Assembly: GCF_000380645.1 (NCBI RefSeq)
Contig: NZ_AQXZ01000019.1
Coordinates: 434,001 to 498,000 of the forward strand
From: Smaragdicoccus niigatensis DSM 44881 = NBRC 103563
Lineage (GTDB): Bacteria > Actinomycetota > Actinomycetes > Mycobacteriales > Mycobacteriaceae
Length of the DNA: 64,000 nucleotides
Direction: 5' to 3'
A program made the translations under genes and the position numbers. The notes below the pieces were generated by a model. That model saw only the letters and a list, made by a program, of their open reading frames with translations. It was not told the DNA's origin and ran no database searches. Positions 8,884 through 17,009 of this stretch are shown piece by piece. Each line of letters starts with the position of its first letter. The stretch's first letter is position 1.

Positions 8884-9645
8884 CTAAACGCCGTTGATGA
8901 ATTCGCGAAGGCTGGACGCCAACCCAGATCTGTATTGAGCCACGACGTCACGGCGAAGTTCGACCATCACTGATTGCACGCGAGAATCCTTGGCGTCGTA
9001 CGCGAACAGCGGGACGTACGTGCCGCGAAACGGCGAATCGAACTCAACCGATCGACCATTGTTCGCGAAACACTTGTGCACGCGAAGCGCAAGCTCGCTG
9101 GATGTGTGGACCGCATCTGTACCAATGCACACCTCAGGACGTTCACCATCTCCGTGCAGCTCATAGGGGTTCTTCTGCAGCGGATAGGAATGCAGGTCAA
9201 TGATCAGCACTTCACCCAACGCGTCGAGTCGTTCTCGTACAAGTCGGCTGAGCGCGTCGGAATACGGGTGAAAGTACGTCGAGAGCAGTGAGTCTCGTTG
9301 TTCGGCACTCGGCTGCCTCAGAATCTCGCCGGTCGTAGTCCTCTCGTAAACAGCACCCATACCCACCGCGTTCAATTCTTCACGCTCGTCGGGAAACCGC
9401 TCTGGGTCTATGACCAGCCGCGAGGTCCGGTTGATAAACAGCCACGGTCGAACGCGGGTTGCGGCAACGGCCTCGATCGCGATCAGATCGGTATCCGCGT
9501 CTGTGATCGCCGCCAACTGAACAGCCAGCGCCGCGTCATCGAGAACAATTCCCGCGCGAACATCTTCTGGGATGTAGGTCGATGAATGCGGAACGTGGAT
9601 CACCACTGGGGATCCGGTGTCTCCGGGGATGATTTGAAAGCTCAT
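8884..9645 (-). CDS. N-formylglutamate amidohydrolase family protein
   Basis: The 253-residue protein fits the FGase family (PF05013) in length and motifs: VIHVPHSSTYIP near the N-terminus, DADTD near residues 48-52, INRTSRLVIDPERF near 70-83, and VLIIDLHSYP near 145. These carry the His/Asp/Glu residues used for metal binding in this peptidase-like hydrolase fold. Family members hydrolyse N-formylglutamate to formate and glutamate in histidine breakdown, or related N-acyl amino acids. No hut genes are nearby, so the natural substrate is uncertain. A clear ribosome binding site (GAAAGGAAA) precedes the ATG at 9645. It appears monocistronic. Confidence 0.85.
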   Translation of the reverse strand: MSFQIIPGDTGSPVVIHVPHSSTYIPEDVRAGIVLDDAALAVQLAAITDADTDLIAIEAVAATRVRPWLFINRTSRLVIDPERFPDEREELNAVGMGAVYERTTTGEILRQPSAEQRDSLLSTYFHPYSDALSRLVRERLDALGEVLIIDLHSYPLQKNPYELHGDGERPEVCIGTDAVHTSSELALRVHKCFANNGRSVEFDSPFRGTYVPLFAYDAKDSRVQSVMVELRRDVVAQYRSGLASSLREFINGV

Positions 9646-9926
9646 ATTTTCCTTTCGTGGGGAAGCGCTCAGCCGGGTCGACGATATGGCCGTCTCCGTT
9701 CAGATAGGCAGCGGGAGGTTGTTCACCATCGATGTTTTAAGCCGAACGAGCTACGTAGCCGACTCCAGAATTCAGTGCCGACAGCTCGGCCCAGTGCACC
9801 TTCAGACGTTCTCGCTCGATGACGACAACGTTCCCTGCGTACCCGACATCGACCCCACTACCGCTAGCCACATGCCCGAAACTCAGATGCACCGACGGAT
9901 CCTTCTGCCGTACGTTGCTGCTACTA
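9646..9926. other. Intergenic region between amidohydrolase and tRNA gene
   Basis: No convincing coding sequence was found. It should hold the amidohydrolase promoter (minus strand) and the tRNA promoter (plus strand). No clear hexamers are assigned. Confidence 0.4.
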
Positions 9927-9998
9927 GGCCCCGTAGCTCAGCGGAAGAGCGCGTCCCTCATAAGGACGAGGCCGAAGGATCGACACCTTCCGGAGCCA
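9927..9998 (+). tRNA. tRNA with CAT anticodon (probable tRNA-Met)
   Basis: The 72-base cloverleaf folds by eye. The acceptor is GGCCCCG/CGGAGCC with one C-A mismatch. The D arm is GCTC-AGCGGAA-GAGC. The anticodon arm is CGTCC-CTCATAA-GGACG with anticodon CAT. The variable loop is AGGCC and the T arm is GAAGG-ATCGACA-CCTTC. Discriminator base is A and CCA is not encoded. CAT means elongator Met, or Ile2 if the C is lysidine-modified. The loop ATCGACA replaces the usual TTCGANN, and the mismatch is unusual, so this may be a minor or divergent tRNA copy. Confidence 0.85.
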
Positions 9999-10529
9999 CT
10001 CGCCACCATAAGAGTCGCACCGAGTGCTGACATATTGCGATCGAATTCTTGTCACTGCCTCGTGCCACACTCACGCCATGGGGATGGTTAATGCCCCGGA
10101 CTATCAGTCCGAGTGCGTGGCTGCATCCTCGGTGGTGAGGTTGGTGACGTACTCGGGGACCCGTTCGGGTTCGAGACGAAGATCGAAATCCTCGCCGCGC
10201 ACACGCAGATCCCGAAACGGCCAAGCGGGAATAGTCACGGTTTCTACAGTGCAAACAGTCGCTCCTTATAGGGCGAGCACCGCAAATGACCCCTCGATGG
10301 CAATTCTGGCGACCAACAACAGTCTCTGACGGCGCCCGCTCTTGGCTGGGCCCAACCCGACGCTCGTCGCGAACCATAATCGACAGAAAGTGTGAACGCT
10401 GGTCCCACGTAGGCGCATCTTCGTCACCAATTGGTTCGTGACTGCCGACCACGAGCTCGAAAGTGGCAGCCAATGACGATCGGGCACTGCTGGGAACAAC
10501 TCGCCGCGATGGCGATCCACGACCGTCCG
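9999..10529. other. Mostly non-coding stretch after the tRNA
   Basis: Apart from one short possible gene at 10104-10238 (minus), I see no supported feature. Longer open frames here overlap the tRNA or lack protein-like composition. No copy of the tRNA 3' end (an attachment-site footprint) was found in this stretch. Confidence 0.4.
10104..10238 (-). CDS. Possible 44-residue protein, unknown
   Basis: A minus-strand frame from GTG 10238 to TGA 10104 encodes 44 residues beginning VTIPAWPFRDLRVRGEDFD and ending in an acidic tail. Codon third positions are GC-rich and the amino-acid mix is protein-like, with alternating hydrophobic and charged residues and no low-complexity bias. A stop codon lies a few codons upstream, so it is either a true small protein or the tail of a decayed gene. 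The nearest Shine-Dalgarno-like AAGGAG is about 20 bases upstream of the GTG, which is too far. No function can be offered. Confidence 0.3.
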   Translation of the reverse strand: MTIPAWPFRDLRVRGEDFDLRLEPERVPEYVTNLTTEDAATHSD

Positions 10530-11880
10530 TCAGCTACCGGTACTTCCGAAAACGGGGATGCCCGGCGCCAATCGCGCTGCTCGCACCGCCGCGTACGCGT
10601 CGAGCAGTCCCGCGCCACAGCCAGCCGCGCACGACCCTGGAAGTGGTTTGGCCGTCTGTTTGATGATGTTGACGACCTGGGCCGGCGTCAGTTCCGGCGC
10701 CGCCTCTTTGATCAGTGCAGCAACGCCCGCGACCTGCGGCGCGGAGTACGACGTACCTTCGGCGTAGGTGTAGGTAGCCCCGATTTCAGTGGTCAGCACC
10801 CCGTCTTCCGGGTTGGGAACGGCCCTGCCGCCTGGCGCCGTGATGTCGACGAGCGGACCGAAGTTGGAGTAGCTCGCGAGATTCCCGGACCGGTCACTTG
10901 CCGCGACGCGGAGAAAGTCGCCCGTGCAGTTGCCGGGGCATCTCAGCCGAAACATCCTGGCTGGTGTTGCCGGCCGAAACCACAACGACCGCACCGGCCG
11001 CAACCGCCGCGTCGAGAGCCAATTGCATCGGTTCCAGGCAAGGCAATTCACCATTGATGCTCATATTCACCACCGACGCGGGATTCGGGTTCGGCGGCAC
11101 GCCCGGCACCGTCCCACCGACTGCCCAGTTGAGTCCGTCGATGACGTCCGCGAGGCTTGCGAAGAGGCCCAAGACACGCACCGGGACGATGCGCGCCCCG
11201 AAGGCCACACCAGCCACACCCTCATTGTTGCCTGTGGTCGCGGCGATCGTTCCCCCGGTCCGGACGCCGTGACCGTAATTGCAGGCGTCGGTTGGATCGG
11301 CGTCGCGCAGGTCGCCGTCACAGGTCGGGTTCGGGTTGCCCGGGCCGGGGAGGTCGGAGACGAAGTCGTACCCGCCGACGAATGCCGGATTCAGGTCCGG
11401 ATGGTCGAGCCGACCGCTGTCGAGGACGGCGACCGTCACCCCGGCGCCGGTGGCGAGATCCCAGGCTTTCGGCATCTCGATGCCGACGGGAGCGTCCTGC
11501 AGGTGCCACTGATCGGGGAAACGGGGATCATTCGGAATGGCAGATGCGGTGAGGACCGCGTTCGGCACGGCGTATTCGACGTTGGGATCGGAGGCGAGGG
11601 CATCAAGGACGGCCGAAGTCTCAGCGTCATCGAGTGCACGATCTGCGGTGACGACATTTGCGCCGAATGACATGGGGCGTTTGATGTTGAGGTCGAAGTC
11701 TTCAGTCAGGCTTTGCTTGAGCACACTGGTAGGTGCGTTGAACTTGACGATGAAGCTGGTCAGGTTTGCTGAGGCACCCGGGTCGAGCGGAGCTGCCCCA
11801 GCCGGCGCGCTTCCGACAACAGCGGTCAGCAGCAGCGAGGCCGCCACAGCCCGAGTCGGACGCGAACTTCGAACGGCCAT
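10530..11880 (-). pseudogene. Secreted subtilisin-like serine protease (S8) with a one-base frameshift
   Basis: Read from ATG 11880 (preceded by GAGGAG), the product begins with a Sec signal peptide (residues 1-29, ending APAGAA). An inhibitor-I9-like prodomain and the S8 catalytic domain follow. The catalytic residues are visible: Asp in VAVLDSGRL, His in NYGHGVRTGGT, and Ser in GTSYSAPQVAG. The reading frame breaks within a run of four G (10935-10938, plus strand): the first frame ends at 10894 with a nonsense tail. Removing one base restores EMPGNCTGDFLRVAAS and reads through the Ser motif to a TGA at 10530. So this is either a real inactivating frameshift that removes the catalytic Ser, or a homopolymer sequencing error. 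If intact it would be an exported peptidase of about 450 residues. Confidence 0.85.
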
Positions 11881-12253
11881 GTCCGCTACTCCTCGTATGC
11901 AGCCCGGATGCTTTCGGGCAAACGTAAGAGGCGGTACGGGGATGAACGGGGTGGCGCAACGGCCCGTCGTAGAGTTGCAATACATCCGATATCGGGCAAA
12001 TCGGACTCGTAGTGGATCTACTCGACGACGCGTCGGCGCCATACGACTTCCTGTCCAGGACCGCGACGAAAGTGGTCGGCTCGCAGATGGGAGGGAACGT
12101 CAAACTGGCCGAGAATGCTCAAAGACTCGCGGAGAACCCCGGGTTGGCGAAGACCGACCGGAGAATTCGGCACGCCTTCGGATCAAGTACGAATCAGTTA
12201 GAGGCTGCTAGTCGCCGCGTGCGAACTCTTAGCCGATCTCGGTTCGCGCTCTT
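11881..12253. other. Non-coding region upstream of protease gene, left edge of defence island
   Basis: No supported gene is seen. A perfect 10-bp palindrome CCGATATCGG lies at 11986-11995, about 105 bases upstream of the protease start, and could be a regulator site. The transition from backbone genes to the defence island falls in or near this stretch. Confidence 0.35.
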
Positions 12254-12487
12254 CTACGCACACTCGCGGCAACGATACCGCCCCAACAACTCAGCCTCCG
12301 CATGCGTCGTTAGGTTCACGACCGCCAGCACGCCACCACGCTCGAAGACCTGGCTCTGCCCGTCGGACAGAGCTACACATCCGCGCACTCGGTGGAAGTG
12401 GCTGCCGCCTCCGGAGACGTACACGGTCGGCGACTGTGCGCACATCGCACAAGTCGCGATGTCCAAGTCGTGCTTGCACTCACTCAT
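12254..12487 (-). CDS. Small Cys/His-rich protein, putative zinc ribbon
   Basis: This 77-residue protein starts at ATG 12487, 56 bases after the helicase gene on the same strand, so the two may be cotranscribed. It has MSECKHDLDIATCAMC at the N-terminus (Cys4, His6, Cys13, Cys16) and RYRCRECA at the very C-terminus (CxxC). Together these could bind one zinc ion. The middle (VYVSGGGSHFHRVRGC) adds His and Cys residues. Such small zinc proteins are common as accessory or DNA-binding factors in actinobacteria. I do not recognise the family. It may regulate or assist the neighbouring helicase module; there is no direct evidence for that. Confidence 0.6.
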   Translation of the reverse strand: MSECKHDLDIATCAMCAQSPTVYVSGGGSHFHRVRGCVALSDGQSQVFERGGVLAVVNLTTHAEAELLGRYRCRECA

Positions 12488-12543
12488 TGGAACGATTGTC
12501 CGGAAGGGTACGACAAGTCGAGAGGAGCGCCGGCGCCGGGCGG

Positions 12544-14256
12544 CTAACCAAATATCCTCCCCAGCCGGCGACGGATCGCTGACCAGGTTCCGGGTTCCAC
12601 ACCTCCGTCAATTAGCCGAGTCGCTTCCGCGGCTGTCCAACCTGCGTCGAGACGGTGCTCACTGTCCGCCACCTCGCGGACCATTTCAATGAAGGTCTCA
12701 TGCGCCCCTTGCGCCGGGTCCTCGACGGTGTCCACCCCATACAAGACAACAAATCGAGCTGGTCCACCGCCGTCCTTGAGTCGAATGACACGACCGAGGC
12801 GCTGAATCATCTGCCGCTTCTGACTGCTCGCAGACATCACGATCCCCAGGTCAATATTGGGGATGTCGATGCCTTCGTCGAGGATCTTCGGTGCACACAG
12901 CGCCCGGATGCTGCCGTCTTCCAGACTCTCAAGATTGCCGCGCCGTTCACGGCTGTCCATCTGAGAGTGCACGGCGTGCGTAGGTACGCCTGCGGCTCGC
13001 AGCGTTGCAGCAGCCTCGTCCGCGACCGCGACTGTCTGGGAAAAGACGACAGAACCGTTCGAATTGTCGATCGCCTGCGCGAGCTTACTCACCGCGTCGA
13101 TCTTGCCCCGGCACTCTGCAAGCAGGGTTCGCCGCTGCCTGAGTGCGGTCTCGTATTGCCGCGCGGCAATCGTGAGCGGATTGTATGGAGATCCGGCGGA
13201 GAGCAGATTTAGCTCCTCGCGTTGCTGTACCAGACTTCCCTGAAGGAAGCCCGCGTCAGCGAGCTTTTTTCGGTTGACGGCGGCTTGGCGCGTCCATTCC
13301 GAGTAGTTCGCACGTTCGTCCGCATCGAGGGCGACACCGAGAAACACCAGCCTGAACGGTGCAACAACGCGCTCGGCCCGGGCTTGGCGATAGTCGTAGT
13401 GGAACACCACGGCGCCGAAATATGGCAACAGTCGATGCGCCACGCCCTGGTCGCCGCTACGCTCCAGCGTCGCTGTCAGTCCCAGTCGAAAGCTGTACGC
13501 CGCCGACAGCGCCAGCGACCAGTGCTCACCGCCGTAGCGATGGACCTCATCCGCAACGAGTAGTCGAAGTGGTGATATCGCAGGAATCGGTGCACGCGCT
13601 GCTGTTTGCACCAATGCAACCGTGACGTGCGCCGTCGCTGGATTGCCGGAAACTTCCCCGCCAACGGTCGCGATTGACAGGTGGGTGAACTCGGTGATTC
13701 GCCGCTTCCACTGCCTCTGCAGTTCGACGGACGGAACGAGAATCGTCGTTTGACCCCCGAGTTGCGCGATCTGGATTGCGGCCTCAAGACCCAGGTGCGT
13801 CTTACCGGTACCCGTTACAGCCTCGATGACTCCGCGACGCCCAGCGGCAATCCAGTTTCTGAGCGCATGTTGCTGCCACGGCCGCAAACTGAGAGTCCAC
13901 TCAGTGGCTGTCGCCGCGGACTTTTCCTCTCGCTTCGGGCGAGGGTTAGCAACGGCAGTTCGCGCCGCGGCCGATCGGTCGAGGCGTTCTCGTTCCTTGC
14001 GAACACGCGCAGTCCGCGGCGCCACCGACTGCACCGCGGCCGGAGCGACTTGGACACGCCAGCGCGGGACGTAACTTTCGTCCTTCTGAAAATCGTCGAG
14101 GTTCCCATACAGGATCTGATTGACGTCTCTGCGCGTCAGCGTGTAGTCACGCGTCCACACGTGCAACTGAGCCTGAATCTCGCGGGCGGTCGAACCAGGA
14201 AACTGCGACAACACGCCGACGATATGACTGCGAAGCAGCTCCCGTGGCAGCCCCAA
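12544..14256 (-). CDS. SF2 helicase with N-terminal winged-helix-like domain
   Basis: The 570-residue protein starts at TTG 14256 behind a good AGGAGG. Residues ~8-66 form a compact domain: TAREIQAQL, then DVNQILYGNL, then a PRW end. After a charged linker, an XPB/SSL2-like SF2 helicase core begins (Q-tip LRPWQQHAL; Walker A EAVTGTGKTHLG near 145; DEVH box VADEVHRYGG; SAT-like GLTATLERS). Helicase domain 2 carries DEGIDIPNIDLGI and the arginine-finger motif QRLGRVIRLKDGG. The same N-terminal domain occurs in the divergently encoded ATPase at 14400, so the two probably recognise the same signal. It likely translocates on or remodels nucleic acid. I cannot assign it to a named defence system. 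Confidence 0.85.
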   Translation of the reverse strand: MGLPRELLRSHIVGVLSQFPGSTAREIQAQLHVWTRDYTLTRRDVNQILYGNLDDFQKDESYVPRWRVQVAPAAVQSVAPRTARVRKERERLDRSAAARTAVANPRPKREEKSAATATEWTLSLRPWQQHALRNWIAAGRRGVIEAVTGTGKTHLGLEAAIQIAQLGGQTTILVPSVELQRQWKRRITEFTHLSIATVGGEVSGNPATAHVTVALVQTAARAPIPAISPLRLLVADEVHRYGGEHWSLALSAAYSFRLGLTATLERSGDQGVAHRLLPYFGAVVFHYDYRQARAERVVAPFRLVFLGVALDADERANYSEWTRQAAVNRKKLADAGFLQGSLVQQREELNLLSAGSPYNPLTIAARQYETALRQRRTLLAECRGKIDAVSKLAQAIDNSNGSVVFSQTVAVADEAAATLRAAGVPTHAVHSQMDSRERRGNLESLEDGSIRALCAPKILDEGIDIPNIDLGIVMSASSQKRQMIQRLGRVIRLKDGGGPARFVVLYGVDTVEDPAQGAHETFIEMVREVADSEHRLDAGWTAAEATRLIDGGVEPGTWSAIRRRLGRIFG

Positions 14257-14387
14257 TTCGAGCTACCTCCTACCCGGCTGTGAAACGATCCGACTAATTG
14301 TGGCCGTTCAGCTCGACCAGACAAAATCCGATAACCGACTGCCGCGCAATCACGGAGACCGCTACACACCAGATGCACGCACTCCGA

Positions 14388-14393
14388 TAACGT
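14388..14393 (+). promoter_or_regulatory. Possible -10 element of a leaderless promoter
   Basis: TAACGT fits the actinobacterial TANNNT -10 and ends six bases before the ATG at 14400. No Shine-Dalgarno is seen there, which would suit a leaderless transcript. No clear -35 is assigned. Confidence 0.3.
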
Positions 14394-14399
14394 TCCGTC

Positions 14400-15932
14400 A
14401 TGACCTCCGGATCACAGTGGGACCTTGACGACGATTGGCGAGGACTCATTTACAAGTTGGTCAGCGAGTCGCCGAACCAAACCGCCAGGCACATCGCAAA
14501 TGCCCTGCGGCGGCACGGCCACGACGTCGACAAGAGCCGGGTAAACGCCGTGCTCTACCGCTATTCGACCGTCTTTCACAACGACGGAGCGGTTCCACCG
14601 CGGTGGAGCCTTGCCAGTAACACAACTCAGGACTCGATGCGTGCAGTGCATCGAATAGCGAGTGTTCTCGCCTTTAACTTCAAAGCGTTCGAACTGGCTC
14701 AGCCAGCGTTTGCGCCAATCACTCTGCTGTTCGGCGAAAACTCCTCAGGCAAGTCAAGCGTTTTCCACGTCATCCAGCTCCTCAAGCAGTCCTGGGAGAC
14801 CGGCACGCTTCGATTTGAAGGCCCCTCTGCGTCGTTCGGTTCATATGGCAACGCGGTTCATTCCCATAACCTCGATCGGCCAATCGTTGTCGGAGTCGGA
14901 TGGGGCGGCGCGGACTCCGGATGGAGCAGGTTCGTCATGCTGAATGCGTTCAACGGCCATTCAAGCAAATCCACCGACGACACACACCCGGTCGATCGAA
15001 TCCAATGTGTGACTGCAGGCAGACACATAGCGCTGGACGCCACTCCGAACACCGGGGATCTCAGTGCACGATGGTGGTACGTATACCCCTTGGAGAAGGG
15101 TGAAAGAGCTTCAACGAGCCGGATTACCTTCCCATCCGACTACTACGGTTTCCCGAAACTTTCGCGACCGCAGCCAGCTCCTTCCAGCCACGCGCTCTCA
15201 GTACCCGACCATGTTCTTGCGACAGAGATAAGGAAGACGTTCGAAGAGGCAACGGATGCGTTCAAGTCGATACAGCATATTGGCCCGACACGAGCCGTCC
15301 CCCTTCGCGAAGCGACCGAATGGGAGGCGGATCAGCGAGACTCAACCCCTGACTATCTGCTCCGACTCTCCTCTAATAGTGATCTTGTCGTCGACGTCAA
15401 TGAGTGGCTGCTCAAGTTCGAGATCCCATACGCAATTGAAGTCGAACACTCCGGAAGACCTACTGATCCTGATGTTCGGTTAAGAGTCCGGCGCATCGGC
15501 GCAGGTAGCGAGCGAGTGCACCTCCGCGACGTTGGATTCGGCGTGAGCCAGCTCCTCCCGATCATCGTCATCCTGCTCGGTAGCCGCGAGAAGACGATCC
15601 TGATCGAGGAACCGGAGGCCCATGTGCATCCCCGATTGCAGTCCGTCCTAGGAGATTTGTTCGTGACGAGCGAACAAGACTACGGAAACGTCCTCTTGGT
15701 CGAAACGCACAGCGAACCGATTCTTCTCCGCCTCCAACGCCGAATCGCTGAGCAGCGAATTGGGCCAGACGAGGTTGCGGTTCACCATGTGACCCGCCAG
15801 GGCGAAGCTTCACAGATCGAGACCGTTGCGATCAGGGACAACGGTCAGCTCGATTACCAATGGCCGGGCGGCTTCTTCGACAACCGTATGGAGGATCTCG
15901 TCGCAATCCTGAACCCTGAACCCGAGCAGTGA
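14400..15932 (+). CDS. AAA ATPase (DUF3696/OLD-like) with the shared N-terminal winged-helix-like domain
   Basis: The 510-residue protein opens with residues ~15-74 that match the helicase encoded on the other side of the intergenic gap (I-x-x-L-V-S-x-x-P-x-x-TARHI, VNAVLYRY, PPRW). It continues as an ABC-class ATPase of the RecF/OLD type: Walker A LLFGENSSGKSS near residues 109-120, a signature-like DVGFGVSQLLPI near 377, and Walker B ILIEEPEAHVHPRLQ near 400. A DUF3696-type C-terminus follows (LLVETHSE; QWPGGFFDN). There is no TOPRIM domain. Such ATPases usually act as sensors that switch on a partner effector. The partner is probably the gene that starts 8 bases downstream. A -10-like TAACGT lies just before the start. 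Confidence 0.85.
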   Translation: MTSGSQWDLDDDWRGLIYKLVSESPNQTARHIANALRRHGHDVDKSRVNAVLYRYSTVFHNDGAVPPRWSLASNTTQDSMRAVHRIASVLAFNFKAFELAQPAFAPITLLFGENSSGKSSVFHVIQLLKQSWETGTLRFEGPSASFGSYGNAVHSHNLDRPIVVGVGWGGADSGWSRFVMLNAFNGHSSKSTDDTHPVDRIQCVTAGRHIALDATPNTGDLSARWWYVYPLEKGERASTSRITFPSDYYGFPKLSRPQPAPSSHALSVPDHVLATEIRKTFEEATDAFKSIQHIGPTRAVPLREATEWEADQRDSTPDYLLRLSSNSDLVVDVNEWLLKFEIPYAIEVEHSGRPTDPDVRLRVRRIGAGSERVHLRDVGFGVSQLLPIIVILLGSREKTILIEEPEAHVHPRLQSVLGDLFVTSEQDYGNVLLVETHSEPILLRLQRRIAEQRIGPDEVAVHHVTRQGEASQIETVAIRDNGQLDYQWPGGFFDNRMEDLVAILNPEPEQ

Positions 15933-15939
15933 GAGCGCG

Positions 15940-16866
15940 ATGCTGCTGAAGATCGGGATCGACCCGGACGCCGCGCAGGAGCTCATCGAGAACGGAATCG
16001 GGCCGGGCCGGCTCCTCATTCGATTTCTCAAGGAGAGAAGTCTGCTGGTCACCGACTCTGATCAGTCGGCCGCGGAGTTACTAGTCGAATTTGCACAGAC
16101 TGGATCGCCAGAGCTGGCAGAGGTGATATTCCAACTCGTTCAGAATCGCCGTACGCCGACGCCGAGTCCGCAACCGGTTCCGCTCAAGGATGTGAGCGGG
16201 GAGTCCGACCTTCGTAGTTGGGCGACGGCAGCGCACCTTCTACTACTCGCGCAGTACCGATTAGACGTGGTCGGGAAAGCGGGGACTCGGCCAGAGCTGT
16301 CGACGTTCGCAACTGCGACAAATTCAGACGCGGTGGCCGACTTGCTGGAGAAGTGGCACGGCTTTATCCCAAAAGGGACCAATCGCGAGAGCATCTGGAA
16401 CCAGCGATTCGCTCCACTTGCTGCTCAAACGCGCAGTGTGTACATCCTCGATCATTACGCCGCCGCAAACTTCGCCGACGAATTGCGTGGAGCGCCAGGC
16501 TCTTCGATCAAGGGACCTGCGTGGTTTCTCGGCCACCTTGCAAGGACCAAGGTCAAACGAATCCATTTAGCGTGCTCGTCGCAGCCCATCGAGCAGAAGA
16601 ACATGACTGTGGCCCAGGCTTCGGAGCTTCTCACGCGGTGGATGCGCGACCGCAATCCGAGGATTGAACTTCGTCTGCATTTCGAGCGTTACTTCGACCA
16701 CGGTCGTCGAGTCGCATTCGACGGATGGGCTGGCTTCGGCATTCACAACGGGCTTGCGACGTTCGACCACCCGGAGCTGACTGAAATGCTCGAGTTGCAT
16801 GCGGATGCGCCGCTCGCTCAAGCGGTCGCTGCAGAAGTGCTGCGAATCAGTCCCTTCATGACCTGA
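15940..16866 (+). CDS. Unknown protein with PLD/MIT_C-like C-terminal domain, probable effector of the upstream ATPase
   Basis: This 308-residue protein starts 8 bases after the ATPase gene, so it is almost certainly cotranscribed. The N-terminal third is helical. From about residue 165 the pattern SVYILDHYAAANFADEL, then KVKRIHLACSS, then IELRLHFERYFDHGRRVAFD and GIHNGLATFD resembles the phospholipase D-like fold used in MIT_C domains: strand-acidic-helix, strand, then a conserved basic/His loop before a glycine-rich strand. The classic HxKxxxxD motif is not present (HFERYFDHGRR stands in its place), so catalysis is uncertain. ATPase plus such a protein is typical of two-gene sensor/effector defence modules. 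Family unknown to me. Confidence 0.6.
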   Translation: MLLKIGIDPDAAQELIENGIGPGRLLIRFLKERSLLVTDSDQSAAELLVEFAQTGSPELAEVIFQLVQNRRTPTPSPQPVPLKDVSGESDLRSWATAAHLLLLAQYRLDVVGKAGTRPELSTFATATNSDAVADLLEKWHGFIPKGTNRESIWNQRFAPLAAQTRSVYILDHYAAANFADELRGAPGSSIKGPAWFLGHLARTKVKRIHLACSSQPIEQKNMTVAQASELLTRWMRDRNPRIELRLHFERYFDHGRRVAFDGWAGFGIHNGLATFDHPELTEMLELHADAPLAQAVAAEVLRISPFMT

Positions 16867-17009
16867 ACGGTTCGCGCTCAGTAATCGCGATTGCGGGAAG
16901 GCACAATGGAGCGCCGACAGATGGTGGCCGGCCCACGGCTCCGCCATAGTGGGGAGACCCGAGTCTGCTCGGTCGATCGCCTCACCCATGCCGTCCCCAA
17001 CGTCCGTAG

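Noticed and set aside
9927-9998. tRNA as attachment site of the island
   Set aside because: I found no direct repeat of its 3' end near 61 kb and no integrase gene. The island starts 2.3 kb away, beyond the protease gene.
9958-10473. 171-codon minus-strand frame over the tRNA
   Set aside because: It covers the tRNA gene and lacks protein-like sequence over most of its length; only the short frame at 10104-10238 looks plausible.
12012-12692. 226-codon plus-strand frame across the Cys-rich gene
   Set aside because: It is antisense to a better-supported small gene and to the helicase end, with no recognisable sequence.
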